From: DAOUCV01 sp034432095
Lineage (GTDB): Bacteria; Chloroflexota; Dehalococcoidia; Dehalococcoidales; UBA2162
Length of the DNA stretch: 64,000 nt
Assembly (NCBI GenBank): GCA_034432095.1
Contig: DAOUCV010000021.1
Coordinates: forward strand, 1 to 64,000
Reading direction: 5' to 3'
The notes under the pieces are model-generated. The model made no database searches and was not told the origin of the DNA. It worked only from the letters and a program-made list of their open reading frames with translations. Below, piece by piece: positions 44,931-53,207 of this stretch. The position numbers and the translations under genes were made by a program. Every line of letters begins with the position of its first letter. Position 1 is the stretch's first letter.

Positions 44931-45713
44931 ATGGACTTAATTGTATGTTTAAAACAGAATGTTGATATGAAACAGATTCGGATTAAAAAGGATACCAGAG
45001 AGCCGGTATTGGAGGGGCTGCCGCTCGTGTTTGGCGATATGGACAAGAACGCCCTTGAGGAAGCGGTAAGAATTAAGGAGAAGGAGGGGGGCAAGGTAAT
45101 CGCACTATCCGTAGGCTCGCCAAAACTCAGGGATACCATTAAGGATGCCCTGGCTGCCGGAGCCGATGAAGCCGTTATTCTCATCGACCCGCTGTTCAGT
45201 AACCTCGATTCGGCGAGAACGGCTAAGGTCTTGGCTAAAGCCATAAAGAAAATTGGAAAGTACGACCTTATCCTTCTGGCTGAGGGCTCCACCGACAATT
45301 ACTCCGGTCAGATGGGCTCAAGATTGGCTGAGCTTCTGGATTTACCGGCGATTACCTATGTCCGACAATTGGAGCATACTGGTAGTAAAGTGAGGGCGAC
45401 CCGAAATATGGAGGAGAGTTTTGAGGTCGTAGAGGCTGAGCTCCCGGCGTTGATTACCGTCACCAGCGGCATAAACGAGCCGAGGATTCCCTCCTTAATG
45501 CAGATTTTGCGGGCGGCAAAGAAGCCGGTACAGGAATGGAAGAGTTCTGATATCGGTATTACTGACACAGAGCTTGGAGATATGGATACGGAAATACTGA
45601 GTAATCTAGCCCCGGTGGAACAGAGAAAGAAGGTCATCTTCGAAGGTAAGCTGGATGAAGATATTGTTAGTCTGGTCAATTCGCTTATCAAGGAGGGAGT
45701 ACTGGGAGGCTAA
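44931..45713 (+). CDS. fixA: Electron transfer flavoprotein beta subunit FixA
   Basis: A 260-residue EtfB/FixA protein. Starts MDLIVCLKQNVDMKQIRI and carries the adenine-nucleotide fold segments VIALSVGSPKLRDTIKDALA and LAEGSTDNYSGQMGSRLAEL. In bifurcating ETFs this subunit holds the bifurcating FAD with FixB and binds NADH. AGAAAGGAAGGG precedes the ATG. Adjacent genes fixX (27 bases before) and fixB (2 bases after) confirm the complex. Confidence 0.95.
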   Translation: MDLIVCLKQNVDMKQIRIKKDTREPVLEGLPLVFGDMDKNALEEAVRIKEKEGGKVIALSVGSPKLRDTIKDALAAGADEAVILIDPLFSNLDSARTAKVLAKAIKKIGKYDLILLAEGSTDNYSGQMGSRLAELLDLPAITYVRQLEHTGSKVRATRNMEESFEVVEAELPALITVTSGINEPRIPSLMQILRAAKKPVQEWKSSDIGITDTELGDMDTEILSNLAPVEQRKKVIFEGKLDEDIVSLVNSLIKEGVLGG

Positions 45714-45715
45714 CT

Positions 45716-46672
45716 ATGAGGGAGATGCTAGTTTTTTGTGAGAAAGATGAGGTTGCCTTTGAGCTTTTGTCCTGGGGTAGCAAGGTTAAAGACAGCCTGA
45801 AGGCTAAGCTTTCAGCGGCAGTCTTGGGGAAGGGTGGACAAGAAAAGGTAACTGACTACCTTGCCTACGGTGCTGATAAAGTATATCTAGCCAAGGACGC
45901 CTTGCTCACCGACTTCTACGCTGATGTCTACACCGAAGCCCTTTGTCAGATAGTGAGTAGCTATGGGCCGGAGATTATACTCATCGGTTGCACACGGAGA
46001 GGTAAGGAGCTGGCGCCCAGGGTAGCTCAGAGATTGGGAGCGGGCTACGTTAGCAGTGCCACTGGCATCCAGGTCAAAGATGGAGAATTATTGATAGATA
46101 GATACATGCTGGGGGGAAACACCGTGTCGTCCCAGCTCATCAAGACAGCAAAAAAGGTGGTCTCGGTGATGCCGAAGACCTTTGAGCTGGGTAAGAAAGA
46201 AACGAGGCAGGGCGAAGTTATTGAGGTTCCTCTGAAGCTTAAAGAGCCGAGGCTTAAAATAGTGGAGAAAAAGCCAAAGGGAGGTGAAACGGTCAGTCTG
46301 GAGGAAGCCCAGACTCTGGTCTGTGTCGGCAGAGGGCTGAATAAGAAGGAGGACCTGCCCCTTATTGAAGCGCTGGCGAAAGCCTTGAAGGCTGAGATAG
46401 GCGGTACTCGACCACTTACCCACGAATGGCAATGGTTATCCGAGGAGAGGGAGGTGGGTCTATCAGGTAAGAAGTGTAAACCCCGCCTCTACGTCTCCAT
46501 CGGAATTTCCGGCCAGATTCAGCATACGGTGGGGATTCGCGATGCCAAAATTATCGTAGCCATCAATAAAGACAAGAACGCCCCCATATTTGACATAACT
46601 GACTACGGGATAGTGGGAGACCTTTATCAGGTATTACCCAAGCTCACCGAGAAAATCCAGAGCGCCTCGTAG
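45716..46672 (+). CDS. fixB: Electron transfer flavoprotein alpha subunit FixB
   Basis: A 318-residue EtfA/FixB protein. N-terminal domain with YGPEIILIGCTRRGKELAPR, and the C-terminal FAD domain with LVCVGRGLNKKEDLPLIEALA, GGTRPLTHEWQWLSEEREVG in parts, the ISGQIQHTVGIRDAKIIVAIN loop and DKNAPIFDITDYGIVGDLYQ. These are canonical EtfA FAD-binding motifs. Last gene of the operon; a strong hairpin follows at 46694-46727. Confidence 0.95.
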   Translation: MREMLVFCEKDEVAFELLSWGSKVKDSLKAKLSAAVLGKGGQEKVTDYLAYGADKVYLAKDALLTDFYADVYTEALCQIVSSYGPEIILIGCTRRGKELAPRVAQRLGAGYVSSATGIQVKDGELLIDRYMLGGNTVSSQLIKTAKKVVSVMPKTFELGKKETRQGEVIEVPLKLKEPRLKIVEKKPKGGETVSLEEAQTLVCVGRGLNKKEDLPLIEALAKALKAEIGGTRPLTHEWQWLSEEREVGLSGKKCKPRLYVSIGISGQIQHTVGIRDAKIIVAINKDKNAPIFDITDYGIVGDLYQVLPKLTEKIQSAS

Positions 46673-46693
46673 GCTGTTTAGCCCGGGTCATTT

Positions 46694-46727
46694 AGAGAGG
46701 GCAGGGGATGAATCCCCTGCCCTCTCT
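46694..46727 (+). terminator. Strong hairpin after fixB
   Basis: A perfect 15-bp stem AGAGAGGGCAGGGGA/TCCCCTGCCCTCTCT around a TGAA loop, 21 bases after the fixB stop. Only a short T run follows, but stem strength and position indicate the end of the fix operon; it may also serve the convergent hydratase gene. Confidence 0.75.
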
Positions 46728-46832
46728 TGCTGTCGGGGGCACACTCTAGCTAATCAACGGACTTGAACAGCCGGGTAAGCCCGCCCGGCGTTCTCGGCTT
46801 ATAGATGCGGACGGCATTACCACCAGCCGCTC

Positions 46833-47684
46833 TTACTTATATTTTTTCTCTGACCAGTGTCTTTCCCCCGGTGCACCCTTAAATTGTGGTGCTCTCTTCT
46901 CGATGAAAGACATTACTCCTTCTTTCATGTCGTCACGAAATTGGGTCATCAGTATCTCATCGGCTTGCATTTCAGCCCGCCCGACGGCTTCTATGCTCAT
47001 CGAAAGGCCTTCATTCACCAGCCTCTTAATCAAACTTATTGCCTTGGCCGGGCCCCGGGCGAGCTTTTCGGCAAATTCCTTTACCCTCTCCTCAAATTCA
47101 TCGGCGGGATAGACGTGGTTCACCAGTCCCCACTCCTGGGCTTGCCGGGCATCAATAAGCTCGCCCAGCATCAGCATTTCCTTGGCCCGGTGTGGACCTA
47201 TAAGCCGCGGTAGCAACCATTGCCCGTAGCCGGAAGAGACGAACCCTCTCCTGATGAAGAATTCACCGAAAGAGGCATTCTCGGAAGCCAATATTATGTC
47301 GCTCTCCAGCACAATGCTTAAGCCCCCGCCGACTGCCACACCATTAACGGCGGCTATCACCGGCTTGGGTAAATCCCATAACTCAAGACCAATCTCCCAG
47401 GGTGACCCGCTGGGAGCGCCCTCCTCTCCTCTGGGTCCACCTCTAAATTCCCCCCGGACCGCTTGAGCCTGTTCGCGCACATCCCTCCCGGCGGCAAAGC
47501 CGCGCCCTTTCCCGGTTACCACCATCACTCTCACTTCGTCATCGTAGCGTACCTGTCTAATTGCCCGGTGGAATTCTACGTGTAACGCCTGGCTTAATGC
47601 GTTCAGCACCTCAGGACGGTTAAAAATTACCCAGGCTACGCCATTCTCTTTTTTGAAAATTAGGTCTTTATATTCGTATGCCAT
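46833..47684 (-). CDS. Enoyl-CoA hydratase/isomerase family protein
   Basis: A 283-residue crotonase-family enzyme. Oxyanion-hole segments TGKGRGFAAGRDVREQ and VNGVAVGGGLSIVLESDIIL are present, as is a catalytic-position Glu in ASFGEFFIRRG. An insertion GGPRGEEGAPSGSPW follows the first segment. Length near the family norm. It sits alone between the fix operon and the ferredoxin/AOR operon; no Shine-Dalgarno of note before ATG 47684 except AAGGGAA. Likely hydrates an enoyl-CoA made by the acyl-CoA dehydrogenase; not proven. Confidence 0.92.
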   Translation of the reverse strand: MAYEYKDLIFKKENGVAWVIFNRPEVLNALSQALHVEFHRAIRQVRYDDEVRVMVVTGKGRGFAAGRDVREQAQAVRGEFRGGPRGEEGAPSGSPWEIGLELWDLPKPVIAAVNGVAVGGGLSIVLESDIILASENASFGEFFIRRGFVSSGYGQWLLPRLIGPHRAKEMLMLGELIDARQAQEWGLVNHVYPADEFEERVKEFAEKLARGPAKAISLIKRLVNEGLSMSIEAVGRAEMQADEILMTQFRDDMKEGVMSFIEKRAPQFKGAPGERHWSEKKYK

Positions 47685-47995
47685 GCTATTCCCTTCTTTC
47701 CTCTAATTAAATTTCTTTAAAAAGTTCTGCTTAACTTTGCCTCTCTCACCTCCTTGTCTGATGTGGTGGACATGCAAACGCTATCAACCTGAGTGTAATT
47801 CGTCCTTTTGGTAGATAGCTATGTTAACATTTCCCTCCCGGGTTTTCAATGAATATCCAGAGGGGGTTAAAGAGGGGTGCTCGCCCTTCTTCAAAAACTT
47901 CCCCCTCTCCTTTTAAGGAACTGGTTACTGGAGAGTTGCCCGGCAGGTTTGACAAGCTAATGTAGTTCCTGTTACAGTATTTAACCAGATAAATT
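47685..47995. other. Divergent intergenic region with a promoter
   Basis: 311 bases between the hydratase (-) and the polyferredoxin (+). It contains AGAGGGGG...CCCCCTCT (about 47860-47907), an 8-bp inverted repeat, and the promoter at 47949-47978. No gene was seen. Confidence 0.5.
47949..47978 (+). promoter_or_regulatory. Promoter of the polyferredoxin/AOR operon, very short leader
   Basis: TTGACA (47949-47954), 18-base spacer, TACAGT (47973-47978). Transcription would start near 47985, only about 11 bases before ATG 47996, and no Shine-Dalgarno is visible there. Confidence 0.55.
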
Positions 47996-48547
47996 ATGGA
48001 AGAGAAGATTATCGTATTTGACCCGGTTCTATGCACCGGGTGTATGCGTTGCATGACCACCTGTTCCACCTATAATGTTGGTGCGACAAGCCTATCCAAA
48101 TCCCGCATTCATATTGTGAGACACGAGGGGCACGCTATTACTAGGATAGATGAAGAGGATGAGCTCATCTTTGAAGCTCTTACCTGTCGGCAGTGTGATA
48201 AGCCATATTGCCTGTATTTCTGTCCGGTGCAGGCTATTGAGAAAAACAGGGACACAGGAGCCATAACCATCAACTACGATAGATGCATCGGTTGCCGGAT
48301 GTGTATGGTCGGCTGCCCTTTTGGTGCGGTTCTCTACGATGCCGGCAGAAAACGGGTTATGAAATGCGAGTTCTGCGGTGGAGACCCGCAGTGTGTGAAG
48401 TTTTGTCCCACCGGTGCCCTACAGTTCCTGCCCAAAGGTCTTGCCCAGATACCCAAAATAGACCGCCTGGCTAGAAAAATAATTGAGCTTCGGCCGAGAG
48501 CCACCGAAGAAATCCCTGCTGGAGAGAGGAAAAATGTCAGTCCCTAA
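47996..48547 (+). CDS. Four-cluster polyferredoxin (HycB/DmsB type; BamC-like candidate)
   Basis: A 183-residue protein with four 4Fe-4S motifs in order: CTGCMRCMTTC, CRQCDKPYCLYFCPVQAI, CIGCRMCMVGCPFGAV and CEFCGGDPQCVKFCPTGAL. This is the DmsB/HycB/AOR-associated ferredoxin type. It overlaps the downstream tungsten-enzyme gene by 14 bases, so the two products almost certainly form a complex. The pair resembles BamC/BamB of class II benzoyl-CoA reductase or the partners of other AORs. Cytosolic. Confidence 0.9.
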   Translation: MEEKIIVFDPVLCTGCMRCMTTCSTYNVGATSLSKSRIHIVRHEGHAITRIDEEDELIFEALTCRQCDKPYCLYFCPVQAIEKNRDTGAITINYDRCIGCRMCMVGCPFGAVLYDAGRKRVMKCEFCGGDPQCVKFCPTGALQFLPKGLAQIPKIDRLARKIIELRPRATEEIPAGERKNVSP

Positions 48548-50537
48548 GGGATATGCGGGAAATGTAGCCCTAATAGATTTGGGAAAGCAGGAAGCGCAGG
48601 TATTGCCTACTGAGAAGTTCTGGAGGGACTACCGTATTGACCCCAGGCTCTGGCTGGGGGGTGACGGTTTTATCACCAAGGTTCTCTGGCAGGATTTCCC
48701 CATGGCGATAGACCCCCTCAGTCCGGAAAATGAAATCATCATTGCTACCGGTCCGTGGACGGCTACCGCCGCCCCTCAGGCAGGACGAGCCATGCTGGGC
48801 TGCGTCAGCCCCGAGACCGGCGGCTTTTCTTCAGGGGCGTTCGGGTGGTACTTCCCCGCAGCTGTTAAGTATGCCGGGTTTGATATGGTGATTATCCGGG
48901 GTAAGGCCAAAGAGCCGGTTTATATTTTCATTGATGACAGGGACATAACATTCCATGACGCTTCTCACATCTGGGGGAAGGAGACCGGCGAAACGGTCAA
49001 AATGATTAGGGAGGAGTTGGGCGAGCGCTACGAGAGCGAAATCCGTGTTTTAAGTATTTCCACCGCCGGGGAGAACTTGGTCAAGTATGCGGCACCGTGT
49101 GCTGATGGTACTTCCTGCCCCGGGCGGTCGGGCGGTGGTGCCGTCATGGGGTCAAAGAACCTCAAGGCAATCGCCGCTCGGGGCACAGGCGAAATCTCAG
49201 TATATGACTCTCGTGGGCTGCTGGAGTCCTCTTATAACGCCGTCAAATTCTTCCTCGAAGAGGAACCAACCATAAAGCTATGGCAGGAGCAGGGGAGCTC
49301 CACAAGTATGTCAACGACCACTAACTGGCCGCTCCACGGAGGGATGCTGGCGGAAAACCGCAAAGCGGCTGACTATCCTCACCTGAAGAATGCGGGGTGC
49401 CTTAACTGTTTCGCACCCTGTTACCACTGGCTTCAAATCAAAGAGGGGAAATACGCCGGACTGAGGCAGCTCGGCGGTCATATGACCTTCCTTACCACCG
49501 CTCTGCGCAATCTTGACATTAAAGAGTTTAATGACTGGATCTACTACGAGCGGTTGATGCAAGAGCTTGGTATAGACCCTGCCTCGTTTTCTATGGCTTT
49601 TTCTTTTGCTGTTGACCTATTTGACAAGGGGTTTCTCAAGACTGGCGATACTGATGGTCTGACGCTGAGACGTGGTGACGCCGACTTAATATGGGAGGTA
49701 GCACGGAAAGTAGCCCACCGTGATGGAAAGCTGGGCAACCTATTAGCTGACGGCGTGGCTGAGATGGGCAGAAAATTTGGTTCTGAAGCAGAAGCAATTA
49801 TGCCCCAGACAGTGAAGGGTAAACCCTCCATACAGCGGGATTCAAAGCTTCAGGCATTAATCTGGTCTTTTGGCGCCCTGACCAACCCGCGGGGAGGCGA
49901 TTGGCTCCGCCTCCACAATGTCTGGGAGCTGGCTTTCCTGCCCGAAAACAGAGATACCTATCCCAAGTACATCGGTAAAAGCAACCTTGAAATGTACCAG
50001 AGATGTGTAGAATTGCTGGATATGCCCGATGACTTGAAGAAGGAAATATTCGGCGACCCTCCTAAAGTTGACGCCGATTGGGTGAGAGGCACCAGGGGGA
50101 AGGCCCGGTTCTCGGTATGGTCGGAGGACTTTGTCTCACTCTTCAACACGCTGGTAACCTGTATGTTTGGTGCTGCCACCCAGTTTATGATGGTAGGCTT
50201 TGGTCCCACAACTTATGCCGAGATCCTAAACAAGATTACCGGCTGGGATGTAACCTATGAAGAGCTGATGAAGGTGGGGGAGAGGGTTTTTAACCTGCAG
50301 CGGGTATTCAACTACAGATTAAAGGGGTGGGACTACCGGGATGACAGGTTTGCTGACCGGCTATCCTACGAGCCAGGAACAATTGGCATATATCGAGGGA
50401 AATTAGTGCCCTGGGATGCCGTCCTGAAGGAATACTATTCAATTCGAGGCTGGTCAAGCGATGGGATTCCCACGAGGACCAAAATAAGTGAATTAAAATT
50501 AGACGACGTCGTTGAGGCAGTAAAACTACCAGACTAA
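48534..50537 (+). CDS. Aldehyde:ferredoxin oxidoreductase-family tungsten enzyme
   Basis: A 667-residue AOR-family protein. AOR enzymes hold tungsten on two pterins plus one 4Fe-4S cluster. The cluster ligands are visible: Cys289, Cys292 and Cys296 (GCLNCFAPCYHW) and a fourth near residue 543 (NTLVTCMFGA). The N-terminal pterin-binding part has AAPQAGRAMLGCVSPETGGF and SCPGRSGGGAVMGSKNLKAI in pieces. I start at ATG 48534 (MSVPKGYAG) with GGAGAGAGG upstream. It overlaps the polyferredoxin gene and is followed by two BcrC/BcrB-like genes. It could oxidise an aldehyde, or act as a BamB-like reductase; the sequence alone does not choose. Confidence 0.92.
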   Translation: MSVPKGYAGNVALIDLGKQEAQVLPTEKFWRDYRIDPRLWLGGDGFITKVLWQDFPMAIDPLSPENEIIIATGPWTATAAPQAGRAMLGCVSPETGGFSSGAFGWYFPAAVKYAGFDMVIIRGKAKEPVYIFIDDRDITFHDASHIWGKETGETVKMIREELGERYESEIRVLSISTAGENLVKYAAPCADGTSCPGRSGGGAVMGSKNLKAIAARGTGEISVYDSRGLLESSYNAVKFFLEEEPTIKLWQEQGSSTSMSTTTNWPLHGGMLAENRKAADYPHLKNAGCLNCFAPCYHWLQIKEGKYAGLRQLGGHMTFLTTALRNLDIKEFNDWIYYERLMQELGIDPASFSMAFSFAVDLFDKGFLKTGDTDGLTLRRGDADLIWEVARKVAHRDGKLGNLLADGVAEMGRKFGSEAEAIMPQTVKGKPSIQRDSKLQALIWSFGALTNPRGGDWLRLHNVWELAFLPENRDTYPKYIGKSNLEMYQRCVELLDMPDDLKKEIFGDPPKVDADWVRGTRGKARFSVWSEDFVSLFNTLVTCMFGAATQFMMVGFGPTTYAEILNKITGWDVTYEELMKVGERVFNLQRVFNYRLKGWDYRDDRFADRLSYEPGTIGIYRGKLVPWDAVLKEYYSIRGWSSDGIPTRTKISELKLDDVVEAVKLPD

Positions 50538-50584
50538 GCAAAATTCCGGACGACTAACTTGAATAACAAAGGAGGACGAGTGAG

Positions 50585-51709
50585 ATGGAAAGGTTCCAAA
50601 AATTGCTGGAAGACCCTCACAAATACGCTAAAGAATGGAAAGCGAAGACCGGCGGTAAGGTAATAGGCTACTTTTCCCACTACTTCCCTGAAGAGATTGT
50701 TTATGCAGCGGGAGTCCTTCCGGTCAGCATCTTTAGCCAGCCTGACATTGAGGGTATAGCACAGCGGTATTTATATGGCGCTTTTTGCCCGTATACACTG
50801 GGCATCCTGGCACAGGGATTGAAGGGTAACTATGATTATCTTGACGGAATTGCCCACGCTGAGAGTTGTATGCCAATACGTGGGGCGGTGGCTAACTGGT
50901 GGGACCTGTTGCCCACTCCTTACAAGTACTACATAGCGATGCCTTCCCAACTGGATGAGCCTAGCGCGAAGAATATGCTGTATTCGGAACTAATGTCTTT
51001 CAAGAAAAGCGTAGAAAAGTGGACAGGAAAGACTATCACTGATGAAGCTCTTGACCATGCTATAGAAGTCTACAATACCAACCGTACCTTGATGCGACAG
51101 GTATACGAACTCCGGCGGATTGATAACCCACCCGTTTCCGGGACAGAAGCCCTGGCTATGGTGCTATCCAGCCAGATAATGGATAAAGAGGAACATAACA
51201 AACTCCTTAAGGATGCCATTAGCAAGCTGTCCCGGCGAAACTTAAAGCATACGGGTCCACGGTTGATGCTATTAGGTAGCGAAATAAGTGACACCAGGCT
51301 GGTAAGTTTGATAGAATCATTAGGGGCGACTGTTGTTATTGATAGGGTCTGTAACGGTAGTAACTATTTCTGGAACAATGTCATTCCCCAGCATGACCGG
51401 ATACTTGCCCTTACCTTCAGATATCTGGACAAGCCCCGCCACCCGGTGAAGGACGAATCATTCCGGCGTAGAGTAAATGAAATTGTGGCAACGGCTATAG
51501 ACTACAATGTCCAGGGAGTTGTCTATGCCATAGAGAGGTTCTGCTTGCCACACCAGCAGGACCGTCCTCCTATTGTGAAGACGTTCAAGCAAAGGCTTAT
51601 CCCATTCCATGAAATCGAATATGATGGTACTATCCCTATGGGGGAATTTCAGACTCGTATTGAAGCCTTTGTTGAGTCAATAAAAGTACCAATAAAGGTA
51701 ACGGTATAA
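50585..51709 (+). CDS. HgdB/BcrC-like CoA reductase or dehydratase subunit
   Basis: A 374-residue protein of the 2-hydroxyacyl-CoA dehydratase D-component family, in size and pattern like BcrC of ATP-dependent benzoyl-CoA reductase. Conserved cysteines Cys68 (GAFCPYTLG), Cys95 (AESCMPIRG) and Cys320 (ERFCLPHQQD) probably ligate a 4Fe-4S cluster. Start ATG 50585 lies behind AAAGGAGGACG. It needs a low-potential electron activator, but no BcrA/D- or HgdC-type ATPase is in the window. The AOR upstream could provide electrons instead, which would be new. Confidence 0.88.
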   Translation: MERFQKLLEDPHKYAKEWKAKTGGKVIGYFSHYFPEEIVYAAGVLPVSIFSQPDIEGIAQRYLYGAFCPYTLGILAQGLKGNYDYLDGIAHAESCMPIRGAVANWWDLLPTPYKYYIAMPSQLDEPSAKNMLYSELMSFKKSVEKWTGKTITDEALDHAIEVYNTNRTLMRQVYELRRIDNPPVSGTEALAMVLSSQIMDKEEHNKLLKDAISKLSRRNLKHTGPRLMLLGSEISDTRLVSLIESLGATVVIDRVCNGSNYFWNNVIPQHDRILALTFRYLDKPRHPVKDESFRRRVNEIVATAIDYNVQGVVYAIERFCLPHQQDRPPIVKTFKQRLIPFHEIEYDGTIPMGEFQTRIEAFVESIKVPIKVTV

Positions 51710-51758
51710 CGGGGAGGATTTCTAAAACCCGGAGAGAAATTTTAGAGGAGGTGTACAG

Positions 51759-53105
51759 ATGGTGTTAGTACAAAAACCTGAAAGGAGATGGGAGACAAGA
51801 CCTCTTCAATTCTGGGCAAAGGCTAAGGAGTTAAGGGCCAAGTTCTATCAGACCGAGCAGGAAGCCAAGAAACAAAAGGTATTTCTTATTGGAGGTGGGG
51901 ATGGTCCTCAGCAGGGGCTGGGTCCTGGTTTTGGTAATCTCCACTTCGTACATCCTCATCCTGAAGCCGCCAGTATAGCGAATGTGGGTGACGCTTACTC
52001 CAGGCAGTGCCGGGGGGCGACCGAGGCTTATGGCTATGGGCGTAATCTTTGTGGTTACCAGTTGGATTATATCGGTGCCCTGCTAACTAACCGTCACTTC
52101 TCGGGTGGGGAGATGCCCCGGCGAGACCTGGTGTGTCAGGGCAATGACCTCTGTGCTATGTTCCCCAAGCTCGGTCAGCTAGAAGCCGAGTTCTGGGGCG
52201 TTCCGGACCACCACACGGATGCTACGGGGTATTATGGTGAATGGGACGAAGAAAGAGCCAAAGCAGCAACGCAGTATATGATTGACCAGTATATCGGGAC
52301 GATAGAGTGGCTGGAGAAGGCTACCGGTACAAAGTTCAACGTAGAGGCTCAGGTCGAGTACATGAAAAGACAGCGACGTATGCAGGCGCTACGGGGAGAA
52401 GTGATTGAGATGCTGACCCATATCCCGTGCCCTCTGGACCAAAAGTCAGCATACTCCGTTCTTGTCCTCGGCAGTCTGGTAGGTAGTGACCCGGAAGAGA
52501 CAGAAAAGTTGTGGGAAATGATAAGAGACGAGATAAAATGGCGGGTGGAGAATAACATCGCCGGTGTGGCTACTGAGAGATACCGCTGGACAGAGAATGA
52601 GCCACCACCGTGGTTTTTCCTCAAGTACTACCGGTATATGGAGCAGTATGGCGCTGTCTGTATCCAGACCTTTTACCACGGAGTGCGTTTGGAGGAGCAA
52701 CCTGATGGTAGCTGGAAAGCACCTAAGGTTCCTTTAGAACCGGAAGTAGAGATTAAGACTGTAGAGGATTTTGTCCGAGCTCAGGTTGAGACGATGAGGA
52801 TGGGTGGCAGACGTCGTAGCGGCTGGGCAGGACATGGTCCGCTGCCTGAGGATTACTATCAGAACCTAATGTATGCCGTCAGGGCTTTCAAATGTGATGG
52901 GGTAATCCTCCCGCTTCACCGGGCTGGTATCGGCTGTGTCTTCAGTATGAAAGCAGCGGCCATGAAGCTGATGGAGCAGGGAATACCGGTTATGCACTAT
53001 GAGACATCTCACCCCGGAGACAGGACCGATTTTGATGAGAACCGGCTGCTTGACCAGCTTGATACCTTCATGGAGACCCAGGGGCTGAGGAAGCTTGAAG
53101 ACTAG
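51759..53105 (+). CDS. BcrB-like CoA reductase subunit
   Basis: A 448-residue protein of the same family as its upstream neighbour, close to the length of BcrB. Cys84 and Cys98 (SRQCRGATEAYGYGRNLCGY) and Cys126/Cys132 (LVCQGNDLC) are in BcrB-like positions. The two genes, 49 bases apart with AGAGGAGGTG between, should form the hetero-dimer that binds the CoA substrate and carries the clusters. Substrate could be an aromatic, cyclic dienoyl or 2-hydroxyacyl thioester. A hairpin follows the gene. Confidence 0.87.
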   Translation: MVLVQKPERRWETRPLQFWAKAKELRAKFYQTEQEAKKQKVFLIGGGDGPQQGLGPGFGNLHFVHPHPEAASIANVGDAYSRQCRGATEAYGYGRNLCGYQLDYIGALLTNRHFSGGEMPRRDLVCQGNDLCAMFPKLGQLEAEFWGVPDHHTDATGYYGEWDEERAKAATQYMIDQYIGTIEWLEKATGTKFNVEAQVEYMKRQRRMQALRGEVIEMLTHIPCPLDQKSAYSVLVLGSLVGSDPEETEKLWEMIRDEIKWRVENNIAGVATERYRWTENEPPPWFFLKYYRYMEQYGAVCIQTFYHGVRLEEQPDGSWKAPKVPLEPEVEIKTVEDFVRAQVETMRMGGRRRSGWAGHGPLPEDYYQNLMYAVRAFKCDGVILPLHRAGIGCVFSMKAAAMKLMEQGIPVMHYETSHPGDRTDFDENRLLDQLDTFMETQGLRKLED

Positions 53106-53130
53106 ACCCGAGGCTGGAGATAATACTTAG

Positions 53131-53154
53131 GGCACCGCTAGATGATGCGGTGCC
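53131..53154. terminator. Hairpin between convergent genes
   Basis: GGCACCGC (53131-53138) pairs with GCGGTGCC (53147-53154) around an 8-base loop. It is placed just after the BcrB-like gene and before the end of the GlcF-like gene, so it probably ends both transcripts. The T tract is short. Confidence 0.6.
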
Positions 53155-53207
53155 TTGGGTATCAGGACGGTATTAACCAAGAGGCTGATTATCACCCGGC
53201 GGATTCT

